Shown piece by piece: positions 1 through 10,625 of a stretch of 64,000 nucleotides of DNA. The stretch lies in contig CM034100.1 of the NCBI GenBank assembly GCA_019914945.1, positions 1,005,209 through 1,069,208 of the forward strand. The letters run 5' to 3'. The translations under genes were made by a program, and so were the position numbers. Origin of the DNA: Typha latifolia (lineage: Eukaryota > Streptophyta > Magnoliopsida > Poales > Typhaceae). Each line of letters begins with the position of its first letter. Position 1 is the first letter of the stretch. Below the pieces are notes generated by a model that worked only from the letters and a program-made list of their open reading frames with translations, ran no database searches and was not told the origin of the DNA.

Positions 1-395
1 GAGTTCACAAATAATTACCAAAAGGTCTAATACGTGTTAAATAAAGTTTGGACAGCTAAATACATATTTGGACATTTACACTTAAAATTTTTTGCACAAA
101 ATCTGGCAATGTTTTCACATATTTGCAAGGGCATAACTTGTAATAGTGATTGAACAGGAAAAACAAATCATCACACAAGGAAGAATAAAATGAAAAGAAA
201 TAAGTCCAAATGATAAAGTAGCGACTAGTCAATTATAAGAAACCACTAATTAGTTTCCTCTGTATTGGAATTATTAACATTTGGGCTTAAACAGTTGAAG
301 GAAATATAGCATGAAGCTACACAAAACTCATAAGATAAAAGCAAATAGAAGGGGCCATTCTTGAATTACTAGTGAACTGGAGTAAGATTACTTAC

Positions 396-2539
396 ACTGG
401 AAGCTCACGAGTTAAGCCTTCAAACAATAGTTGGTTTGTTCCGACAATGAAGTTCATGAATTTAATTGCCCACGATTCTTCAACAGACTTGATACGGATT
501 TCTACCTTTTCTATAACCTGATTTCAATATGCAGATATCAGCAAAAATACTAAGCAGATAAGCATAATCCAATGTACTAATAAGCTACTAAAGTACCAAA
601 AGGAAATAGCAAAGCTAAAGGTTCATTGCAGCAAGGTCTTCAAAGTTATGCAAAACTTACAAATGAAAGCCATAAAAATTAAAACTGCAACACACATATT
701 AACGAGGGAAAAAATGACATTATTGAGCTCTGATGTTACTGTACAAGAAGTGAATCAGAACCAACAGTTGATTCACTGTTGCACACATCCTCAGCAGTAT
801 TCTATGTTACCAACATGTCCTCGTGCCCTAAGGTAATCATGTATCTAAAATATTGCATTCTGATCCATCATAGTAAGCATGCATCAGTGCACAATACATG
901 GCATCAGTGATGCAGCTAAAAATCTACATTCTTGTTGCTATTACCATAAAACAAATAGGACGTAGTACCCAGAAGAAATGTGAAATGAAAGCTAACATCT
1001 AAATTCTCATGGAATTCTCTTTTCCTTGTTTTTCATGTCTTACTAGAGAAAATTGGAGCATGAGCATCCCACAGTGTAATAGTTCACCTTTCGGTCCATG
1101 CAATTATTCAAATCAAATGTTAAGATTTTAGGAACCACAAAGGGAAAATGCACTACTCAGCACAAGGTAAGGTGAACTCATGATTGGATTTATCACAAAA
1201 GATTCATACAAGCTCCAAGTGGTTTTGCCCGTCAGTCTTCAATTAAAAAGAAGCATTTTTTAGTATCCATATAAGATTTTGAATATGCTGACAGCCAAAG
1301 AAATCCGGAGACACAAACAGATGAAAATTGCTGTTTTTCAGTCTGATTTGACTCACCTCCTTTTCAAGTTGAGCATGGCGATCGGAACCTGCTTTCATGG
1401 CTTCAGTTCTTTTGGGCTTTCCATGTAGGAGGACATATTCCATTTGTTTCTCACACCATTCCTAATATGGATAAGAACCTTCAGATGATTTAAAACAGTT
1501 ATGCAGAGAACAGGAAGCATCAGTAAAGATCAAAGCTAGCTACAGTATAAGGGGTCAAAATGCAAATAACCTTTTGGTTCTGATGGAAGAAGCAAGTTCT
1601 GTAGTCCATTATATATACTGGGCTCATGGATTGTTCTCGGAGTTCCACATTCCATATTTAAAACCTAGAGGGCCTTTAAAGAATGCCGTTAAAAGACAAA
1701 ATATCACATCTACCGGTACCCTTGCCAAAATATGATATTCCCACTCAGGAAAGTAGAGCGTGTATCACAACTCAAAGGATTACCAACAAGATTCAAAATA
1801 TCACATTTACTCCTAAAACAACTGTATATCATTTAACACCTTTTCTATTTAGAATATACGCCATAATTTATGTCTTTTTGGCGGCATTTTTATATAGACC
1901 CTTATGTGATATTTCGTCTCTTTAAACACATTTTATATAGATAATCAAGATTCTCGAGCTCGTATGCAAATGCGAAAGTTTGGAACTTTTCAATTGCAAC
2001 AATGTAAAAGTCACTCCTTTTCCGCCATTGTTTTCCCAAATGTAAGGTAAAAGATCTCAAGACTTTAAAAAAAATTCGGGAGACGAAAAATTGTTGGACG
2101 AATGGCGGATTTCTTCATTAAATCTGGAAGAAAAAGGGAGCAAGAGACATACAGTGGCGGTGACGTCGGTGACAGTAAGCCCCCTCTTCGACCGAAACCG
2201 GCGGAGGAACGACTCCCGAGGCGCCGATCCCACCGAATCCTCGATGTCCGAAGCCGGCGGCGGCGACGCAGCGCAGCGGCGAAGCGAGCTCGCAGGACGC
2301 GGCTGAGGGAAGGCGACGGAAGGGAGGGCAGAGATGACATGGCGCGCGGAGGAGAGCGCGGCTTCCAAGAAGGCCATCTCCTCTTCGCTTACGATCTCGA
2401 TCGGGATGCTATTGGTGTTATTAGCGTCGGCGTCGACGAGAGCAGAGGATGGTGTGGAGGAGGATGCCGAGTCCATAAGCAAGTCGTCGCCGGCTTTAAG
2501 GGCAACGCGTCTACTCATAGAGCAGTTCGCGTGTTTCAA
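396..2539 (-). CDS. EXO5: Exonuclease V (EXO5/DEM1-like), 5' three exons, partial
   Basis: Homolog of plant exonuclease V, a PD-(D/E)XK-family single-strand DNA exonuclease with a 4Fe-4S cluster, annotated as chloroplastic in Arabidopsis. Three exons read on the minus strand: 2539-2153, 1461-1357 and 517-396. All junctions are GT-AG and the frame stays open. The joined protein passes through SKRGLTVTDVTATEWCEKQ, then HGKPKRTEAMKAG, then SWAIKFMNFIVGTNQL and LTRELPV, all typical of the family's N-terminal half. The Cys in EWCEKQ corresponds to the first cluster ligand. The first Met is at 2539; a second in-frame Met at 2518 is an equally good start. Exon 1 is much more GC-rich than its surroundings. 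The gene continues past position 1, so the catalytic core and C-terminal cysteines are outside the window. Family assignment is firm; the start is not. Confidence 0.85.
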
Positions 2540-3131
2540 GTGCCGAGTTTAGCTGCTCATAGATTTTGACATGGGAAGAGTTGGGAGGACGAGAATGGAA
2601 GGGAAACTTCTGAGGAGGGACGGAAAAATAAAAAAAATTGAAAGTCAAAAGGAGATTATATTTGCCCATTTACCCCTCTAGAAGTGAAAACTTTCCATGA
2701 ATGTAAAAACAATAAAGTCAAGGCGGTAATTTGACATTTTCGCAGAAAAATAATTTCACTGGTATGTTTGAAAGGAGAAACTAACAACACAAGTAAAATT
2801 TATTTTAACCCATCCTAAAAAATAGATAAAATCCGATATTATTTGCACCACATTGTTTTGAGGAAGCCAAGACAGCATGAAAGCTATACACCTCTGCCAA
2901 TTGTAAAGTTAAGACTACACAATTTGTCTTGTTACAAGTTGCAAGACAACATTCATGCAAGAGCTGTTGTTAACAGTGAAAATGGCACAATGTGATCACT
3001 AGTACTAACATATCAAAGACACAGGGTAATTTTGATTTAGTACCGAAGCATTGATGATTCCATAACTTGCATGTTGGTGTGATGAACGAATATTTGTTTC
3101 TAAACGAGACGAGGCCATGAAAAATAAAAAG
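2540..3131. other. Spacer: EXO5 promoter and TIM14 3' region
   Basis: The two flanking minus-strand genes are in tandem, so this stretch should hold the 3' UTR of TIM14 (right part) and the promoter and leader of EXO5 (left part). I see no coding potential, TATA box or RNA gene that I can defend. Confidence 0.5.
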
Positions 3132-5153
3132 TCAAAACGCAGATCCGCCTCCTTTTGTCTTCCCTAGCAAAACGTCTTTGGCCTCGTTGATCTTTGAAGC
3201 AAGATAATGGCTTCCTCCTGCATCTGGATGGTTGGCAACCATCACCTTCTTGTGTGCTTCTTTAACTTTATCTGGAGGGGCATTTTCTCTGTGGAGAGAG
3301 ATAAAAAAGAGGATATGATAGAAGTTAGAAGAAAAGGAGATGCAATTAAGAAAAGAAATAAGCAATCGCATTATTATATTAGATGTGAACACATTATAGA
3401 GCTGAATGGGGAAAAGACACACAAAAAAACAAAAGAATTCACATAGCACCAAAACATTTCCAATATTCAGATATTGTATCCAGCACTGGATACACTTCAA
3501 CAACGTGGAGATTCAAAAATAAATTTCTCCGGATATCCATATGAACATAACATCTCTGATGCAATGGACTAGCTCAATAAACCAAATTTGTGGAGATGTT
3601 TGTTTCGTTAGCAGCTATACAGTGTGTTTAGCATATAATTCAGCTTCTCAAACAGAATGATGAGCAAAATCTGTGCGACAAAGTATGCATTATATTAAAA
3701 ACAAAAGAATGGTTTCTGCATGATCAATGGATATATAGCACCCATGAATAGACTGCATAAGGCAATGCTTGTTTCTTAAGGAATAATCTTCACAACTTGT
3801 TTTCATTATTACATTACATTAATTCAGCTATCCTATATCTCTTAAAGCAATATGCTTACCTAACTCCGAGGATTAAAGCAGCTTCCCTTCTAGTCATAGT
3901 AGTTTGAAAGCCACCTTCGTAAAATCTCCGCATCCTAGGAACAACTGGCCGTGCCTTATATGCCTGCCAAGCTTGGACACCATATCTACTAGCAAGAGCA
4001 GCAGCAGCAACTGCAAGCCCTGCTAAGAGTGGTACAACCTGCAGGCCTTCAAATTTAATCAAACCAAATTTCTGACAAGAGATATTGAACAGTGTGTTGG
4101 AATGCATAAAATTAATGGTGGATCATTTCTGACTTCTACAAGCATGTTTCACACATTCAAGGCATTAGCGTGCATTTGCTTAGAGAGTGTGTTACATTAT
4201 CCAATGGATACATGTCTGAATAGTAGATAGTTTTTCATGTGTGTATTAGCAAGAATATTTATGTCCGCCAACAACCAGCATAAATCATATAGAGAATGGG
4301 AGAAAATAACGAATCAGCTAAGTTGGTTAGACTCATCACTGAGGGCAAAACTATATTGCACTAAATTGGTTAGACTCATCAAACATGACTTCTCTCAACG
4401 GTCACTAGCGCACTCTGAGTTCTCAAGCACATGAAGAATTTCAGTATGTCATGCGAAGCATTCCAATTCATGAGTTTCAAGGCAGTACCAATGTTTTACT
4501 ATCACAGATATGATTTCAATGGGCATCCAAGTATTAAGATGAGTCAGAATTGGTACACAAAATAATACAAGGGGATGACAACTTATCACGAAAAATATAT
4601 TTGCACAAATTGGCATGCGATGACATCTCCATAGAGATTCTAATAGAAATAAGCATTTAAAATTGGTGAGAAGAATAACGAAATAGGAGGGAACATAAAA
4701 ACTAGATATTTTCCAAGTAGCTAATATCATCACTAGAATGTTTGTTAGTTAATAAGGCATTGAGATCAAATCATTAAATCCAGGTGCAAACTTTAGTTTA
4801 GTAAGAGATGTTTACCTACCAATGTCGCGAAATCTAGCGATCTTGCAGTAGTTTCAGCAAGAACAACCCTCAGAGAAAGCCGACCAAGAAAAGAGGGAAA
4901 AATAAAACTTTTTCACTATTAAATTTTTATCCTCCTCTTCTCGATTTCCTCTGCTCCCCAACCTCGATCTCGCATATAAAACCAAAACCAGAAACTTTTT
5001 TGCTTATTTGATTCTCTTATATCTTCCTTCAATTTTCTGATGAAACAAATTAAGGCTACCCAATTTCTCATTTCAACCATAGGTTTCACGCGCTCAAAAA
5101 TAAAATTAAAAATATATATAAAAAAAATCCTTAGAGTTTGGAGAACTCACCAT
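3132..5153 (-). CDS. TIM14: Mitochondrial import inner membrane translocase subunit TIM14 (PAM18), J-protein
   Basis: J-domain co-chaperone of the presequence translocase motor; it stimulates mitochondrial Hsp70 at the matrix face of the inner membrane. The model has three minus-strand exons: 5153-5151 (the ATG alone), 4038-3860 and 3288-3132. This gives 112 residues, the usual length for plant TIM14. An N-terminal hydrophobic segment (about residues 3-17, [10 protein letters not shown]) is the membrane anchor. It is followed by [15 protein letters not shown], then YEGGFQ and the J domain with the HPD tripeptide at residues 81-83 ([10 protein letters not shown]). The protein ends [20 protein letters not shown], as in the family. 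The ATG is immediately followed by GTGAGT; splicing to the acceptor at 4039 gives M-VVPLLAG. Introns are about 1.1 kb and 0.57 kb. The gene is intact. Confidence 0.93.
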
Positions 5154-5450
5154 TACCGCGACCACGTTATCGATTAGGTACGGCGATTCCTAGAAACTTT
5201 CGAGCTAAAATCTTATCTACCGACCAAAAAAATTAGGGTTTTATTAGTTCAAAAGGCGGCAGCGGCGGATTCACTCACCGGAGTTGGGTGTTTTCTAGGA
5301 GGAGATTGGCGTTGCAAATAACACCTCCATCTTCTCCGATATCAGCATTCACTACTTTGGAGTGTGGCCGGTGAACTGCGTGCGAAGCGTCTACGGGCCG
5401 GGTCGATATAACCCAATATCGGATCGGGTTCGGTAATCAGGCCCATAAGC
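5154..5450 (-). promoter_or_regulatory. TIM14 leader and promoter with telo-box and site II element
   Basis: Upstream of the TIM14 start, the minus strand carries a telo-box AAACCCTAA (5233-5241) and, further upstream, TGGGCC (5440-5445), a site II type element. This pair is known from plant promoters of ribosomal, translation and mitochondrial genes. No clear TATA box is seen. The transcription start is not determined. Confidence 0.5.
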
Positions 5451-6012
5451 CCGTTAATTTTTCTCTTTAATGCCTATAATAGATGGAATGGGATAACTGA
5501 AGTATATAACTACAACACTAATAATTAGAGTATGGATAGTGGAAGTGTTAGTGTGAAGTGAGTACAGCTTATTTTAACCCCACTATGCAAGCTTAATCTA
5601 AACACGATTTATCCACTTAAACCTAGAATCCAATTTGCTATATTTTTTTTACTCTACTAATAATTACATTATGTAGCTTTCTTGTTAACAATTACTTAGA
5701 TGCAGGGCAGACTCGTCACTCGTGTGAATCGATTTGGACACGTTGTCATGTGCACGTCCGCATATTAATTATGTGCATAAAAAAATATAAGTCATAATAT
5801 TTGAACAAATACAATTAAATTCCTTGTAATTACTCCGTATTTATTAGGAGGATTCATAGCATTTGTACCATGAACTCCTCCTAATGAACACATAAACATT
5901 AAAGTAAAATCCATAATTAACTATTTCAACTATAAAGAAAAACACCTTGACCAATTTTGGCTAATTCAACTACTTGGCCTCCAAGTTTTGGCCAAATCCT
6001 CTCCTCTTCCAA

Positions 6013-6107
<95 letters not shown>

Positions 6108-6432
6108 AAAAAAGTACAAAACTTTAAAAAATAAATTAAAGGTAAGTTAAGTGGAAGTCTGACTTGGTGCCAACATGTCACTTGCTCACCACCTTTTGTT
6201 TTTATATTTAAAATAATGACTTTTAAGAGATCAATGAAACCACTCGGTCAACCCGACTTCAAAAAAATAAATAATAATAATAATAAAACATCAGAACCGT
6301 TGAGGAAGAGTTTTAATCTTAAGCGTCCATTCTGTGTGCTGAATGGAATCAACGGTAGTTAAGTTCCTAGTACGTCCATCTACCAACGGAGATGAGAGAC
6401 CGTCGGATAGAATGATCCAACGGTGGAGAGAG
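5451..6432. other. AT-rich spacer between divergent TIM14 and EF-1alpha-1
   Basis: No coding sequence is seen. It contains the long (AT)n microsatellite described separately and otherwise only AT-rich, low-complexity DNA. The right end should include the distal promoter of the first EF-1alpha gene. Confidence 0.5.
6017..6104. repeat. (AT)44 microsatellite
   Basis: An uninterrupted TA/AT dinucleotide run of 88 bp, the longest simple repeat in the window. It produces a spurious Tyr-Ile open frame on the minus strand. It is self-complementary and can form hairpins or cruciforms. Confidence 0.95.
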
Positions 6433-6535
6433 AAACCCTAGACAGCCCGTGTATGTGCGGAACTCTATATAAAGGGTTCGACGGTTGAGTTCCTCAGCAA
6501 AATCTCTATATCTTTCGGCCGATCCTTCCTCGAAG
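6433..6535 (+). promoter_or_regulatory. EF-1alpha-1 core promoter and first leader exon
   Basis: The telo-box AAACCCTA (6433-6440) lies 33 bp upstream of a TATA box (TATATAAAG, 6466-6474). Transcription should start near 6495-6500. The short non-coding first exon ends at 6535 (CGAAG, then gtaatg). Telo-box, TATA, short leader exon and a leader intron make up the well-known plant EF-1alpha promoter layout. Confidence 0.75.
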
Positions 6536-7845
6536 GTAATGTCGTGCTCTACTCTTCTCTGCTCGCTCATCTCGATATGATGCATGCCTTGGGGTTTCTT
6601 TGAACGATTGCTAATGTACACTGATCGTTTGCTGGAATTTGATCTAAGTTTTGTTTATGGTCTCAATGATTTTGATCTGCGGTTTGTTTCGGTAGATCGT
6701 AAGATTGTTCGATTGCAGTTAATTACAAGCATATGCGTCATGCTATCGAATGCAGATACTTTGGATCATCTTTAAGCAAGTAGTAGGTTAATGACTTCTT
6801 ATAGAAGTTGCTAAGGTCGGTCTAATCGTTCGATTATTATGTTGAAAGAAGTGCTAGTAAGCTTGTTTATTCTTTTGCTGGTCGGCTTTATATGTAAAAA
6901 CTCAAATTCTAAGCGCCTTTGTTTTATAACAAACAATTTGTTAGATTAGCTTTTCACTTTCACTACTAAATTTTTGTGCATCTGATTTTAAAGAATGAGA
7001 ATAAAATATTACCATAAGTATGCACTGTTAAGAAAACAATTAATCTGAACTGGGATAATTTAGATTACTATGAATAAATAAATGTAGTCTATCAGATAGT
7101 CGCTTTAATTGACTTTAACAATGCAAATAGAATAAAATTAAAATTAATAATGAAATAATGATTGATCTAATAGCACTATGAAATGTTTAATCTAGCAATA
7201 TTAAATAATAAAATGAATTTGGCTTTTAAGGCGTGCAGTAATTCTCCTAAAGGCAACAGACATCCTCTTGTGCCAGGATTCTTGTCACGGTATCTCTAAG
7301 ATCCAGCTCAGGTCTAATTCATCTTTTGATCCGGTGGCAACACAGTCCAATAGTTCAACTTGTTACTAAGTTATCATTTAGTCAAATTGGAGATTGAGGA
7401 AGAGAGTAGGTAAGATTTCAAGTTGTATATCCTCAGCCACCATAATTTAAATTGGAATTGAACGACCCTTACAATCAGCCCGTTGGCAATAAGATTTCCT
7501 TCATTATGGAAGTTGTTACTAACATGACTACGTAGGGAGCTTCTATCCCCTTTTTTATTTATTTTTTGTTGTGGCAAATCCAACATACACTTAAATGGAC
7601 GAAGGTTTCAGACTTGATTTGCAATTAACGGGTTTGATTGCCTTGTTAACAACTCCTGATATTGTCTTCTTTGTTTACTTCTGTAGGTGCTTTCCTTTTA
7701 TTTTGACAATTGTGATTAGGGCATCTGTGTGGTTTACAAAAACAGTAGTATTTGCCTATCATAAATTCCTAATTGTTATGCTTGATTAACAACACATGAT
7801 GTTGTTCACTAACTATGACTTCTCTTTCTTCATTGTCATTATCAG
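6536..7845 (+). other. 5'-leader intron of EF-1alpha-1
   Basis: A 1310-bp intron between donor CGAAG|gtaatg and acceptor ttatcag at 7845. The second leader exon (7846-7867) then runs into the start codon. Leader introns of plant EF-1alpha genes are known to enhance expression. The interior is T-rich and AT-rich with no coding exon. Confidence 0.75.
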
Positions 7846-7867
7846 CTCCTAGTCATCTCTTGCCATT

Positions 7868-9416
7868 ATGGGGAAAGAGAAGGTTCACATCAATATTGTG
7901 GTCATTGGCCACGTCGATTCTGGTAAGTCGACCACCACTGGCCATCTGATATACAAGCTCGGAGGTATTGACAAGCGTGTGATTGAGAGATTTGAAAAGG
8001 AGGCTGCTGAGATGAACAAGAGGTCATTCAAGTATGCCTGGGTTCTTGACAAGCTTAAGGCTGAGCGTGAGAGAGGAATTACCATTGATATTGCTCTTTG
8101 GAAATTTGAGACAACCAAGTACTACTGTACAGTCATTGATGCCCCCGGACATCGTGACTTCATCAAGAATATGATTACTGGGACTTCTCAGGCTGACTGT
8201 GCTGTTCTTATCATTGACTCTACCACTGGTGGTTTTGAAGCTGGTATCTCTAAGGATGGTCAGACTCGTGAGCATGCCTTGCTTGCTTTCACTCTGGGAG
8301 TGAAACAGATGATTTGCTGCTGCAACAAGGTAGAGTCCTCTAAATAATAATCGCGTGCCTCCATAATTTTGTTCTGTTTTGCCTCTTTTTTAGTTGCAGA
8401 TGGCTGTTTTTATGCACATAATCTAGCAACTTTATAATCTGGCCTACGATAATGAGCTTATATCTTAACCTGATTTCCAGTAGATTATGACTCCTACACG
8501 TAGGGTACTTACTTATTCTGCTGATATGTTATAGATGGATGCAACAACTCCCAAATACTCGAAGGCTCGGTATGATGAAATTGTTAAGGAAGTGTCCTCT
8601 TACCTGAAGAAGGTTGGTTACAATCCTGACAAGATCCCCTTTGTCCCCATCTCTGGATTTGAGGGTGACAACATGATTGAGAGGTCGACCAACCTGGACT
8701 GGTACAAGGGTCCTACCCTTCTTGAGGCGCTTGACTTGATCCAGGAGCCCAAGAGGCCCACAGACAAGCCCCTACGTCTTCCTCTTCAGGATGTTTACAA
8801 GATTGGTGGTATTGGTACTGTTCCAGTTGGAAGAGTTGAAACTGGTGTTCTTAAACCTGGCATGGTTGTCACTTTTGGCCCCACTGGTCTGACAACTGAA
8901 GTCAAGTCTGTGGAGATGCACCATGAGGCTCTGCAGGAGGCTCTCCCTGGTGACAATGTCGGTTTCAATGTTAAGAATGTTGCTGTCAAGGATCTTAAGC
9001 GTGGGTTTGTTGCTTCTAACTCTAAGGACGACCCAGCAAAGGGTGCTGCTAGCTTCACCTCTCAGGTTATTATCATGAACCATCCTGGTCAGATCGGCAA
9101 CGGTTATGCCCCTGTCCTTGATTGCCATACCTCTCACATTGCTGTTAAGTTTGCCGAGATCCTCACCAAGATTGACAGGCGATCTGGAAAGGAACTTGAG
9201 AAGGAGCCCAAGTTCCTCAAGAACGGTGACGCCGGCTTCGTCAAGATGATTCCAACTAAGCCCATGGTTGTGGAGACTTTCTCTGAGTACCCACCCCTTG
9301 GTCGTTTTGCCGTTAGGGACATGCGCCAGACTGTTGCTGTAGGAGTCATCAAGAGTGTCGATAAGAAGGATCCTTCTGGTGCTAAGGTCACCAAGTCTGC
9401 TGCCAAGAAGAAGTGA
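7868..9416 (+). CDS. EF1A: Translation elongation factor 1-alpha, copy 1 (447 aa)
   Basis: GTPase that delivers aminoacyl-tRNA to the ribosome in the cytosol. Two coding exons, 7868-8329 and 8535-9416, give 447 residues, the exact usual plant length. G motifs: GHVDSGKST at residues 14-22, DAPGH at 91-95 and NKMD at 153-156. The 205-bp intron falls between NK and MD of the last motif. The C-terminus is the lysine-rich tail SAAKKK. The protein differs from copy 2 at only a handful of positions: Val/Ile in GM(V/I)TF, Gly/Glu in DDPAK(G/E)AA, and four changes close to the C-terminus. Synonymous sites have diverged clearly, so both copies look functional and under purifying selection. The next gene in the same direction is copy 2, about 2.7 kb downstream. 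Confidence 0.98.
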
Positions 9417-10483
9417 AAGTTGTATTCCAGTCTGTTTAATGTCAAACCCTGCAGGGATTTAATCTTCTCCAGCATCTATTTTGCTGTTCATGTCAGATGT
9501 TACAAGTTTTGGTCACTGCTTTGGACACTGTTTGGCAGCCTCTTGTAGGACAGGGTGCTTGATAGAAGGCAGCGGAGATTTAAGGTTTTCAGCGTTATTT
9601 TTGAAGTTGTTGCTCTATTCAATCATAAAGTTTTTATCTTTTTCCCCTGAGATTTTTAGTTTTCTGATTATTTGCAGCTCTCTATCAGTTATAATTTGTC
9701 AAGATTCACGATAGCTATGTGATTATATTGTGACTTGCTATTCCCTTTTATTTTTCTGAAAGGAAGGCAAAAGTTGCCCCCCTTTCGTTGAGAGTTCCGG
9801 TGACGTGAGTGTCCCGGATTTGCTAGATTTGTTCTGGTGATCAATTCCACAAATAGTAGTGTAGATTTTTCTTCCTTCGGTCTTTTAAGAGGTTTTGTGA
9901 AAAGAAAATTGAAGGGTTTTAATCCTTAAATTTAAAGCATATTTCTGTGATAATGTAATATGATAAGTAATGGCTCACAGTATTTAATAACACTATTCGT
10001 TTCTTTCTATGACAGTGACAGTGAGATAGTGCTCAGATATATGGGTGCACTCTTAATTTGAATCTTAGCGTTATCAGGATAATTAAGAGATTGTTAAAAT
10101 AAAATTAGTTAATTATATTTTAACCCCTTCAATCAAAATGTTAATATTATTTCTAATAAAATATCTCATAAAATATTAATGAGAGGAGCTTAATAATGTT
10201 TTTAAATAGTTTTGGCACTTTTCTATTGAGAGGGTAAAAATGATGCTGAACTATAGTTGAGGGAGCAAATATAAGTAACCCAAGAAAAGATTATATGGGC
10301 CTGGATTTGTCCATGCAAGCCCAATAGCGGCCCACATCTTTCAGGACTCCCCAGTGGCAGTGGCAGTGCCATCGGTCACGTTGTTCCACCGTGGCCGTGG
10401 GTAGCTTCCATCATAATACGGTGGGTTCCATCGCGTGTGCTCCAGCTCATCAAGAAGAAGAAAAAAAAAAACGCATCAACCGG
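9417..10483. other. EF-1alpha-1 3' UTR and intergenic spacer
   Basis: The T-rich 3' UTR probably extends about 200-300 bp beyond the stop codon; the exact poly(A) site is not clear. After that comes AT-rich spacer and, from about 10290, the promoter of copy 2 with TGGGCC (10296-10301) and GGCCCA (10329-10334). No gene is seen. Confidence 0.5.
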
Positions 10484-10625
10484 AAACCCTAGCATAAACC
10501 ATTCTCTCTATAAATACGGCTCGAAGGCGCCTTCGCCTCTCTCTCAGTTATTACGTAGACACGTAGTCTTGCCCAAGAGTGCTCCTCCACCTCCTCCCGA
10601 TCCACCTCCGTCGTTGCCACCGTTG
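10484..10625 (+). promoter_or_regulatory. EF-1alpha-2 core promoter and first leader exon
   Basis: The telo-box AAACCCTA (10484-10491) lies 25 bp upstream of TATAAATA (10509-10516). The non-coding first exon probably begins near 10540 and ends at 10625 (CCGTTG, then gtaaaa). The layout is the same as in copy 1, although the surrounding sequence is not obviously alignable. Confidence 0.72.

Noticed and set aside
2102..2569. 155-codon plus-strand frame
   Set aside because: Lies antisense to GC-rich exon 1 of EXO5, whose minus-strand reading matches a known family and splices correctly. The plus frame has Arg-rich composition with no recognisable similarity.
5966..6181. Minus-strand Tyr-Ile repeat frame
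   Set aside because: It is translation of the AT microsatellite.
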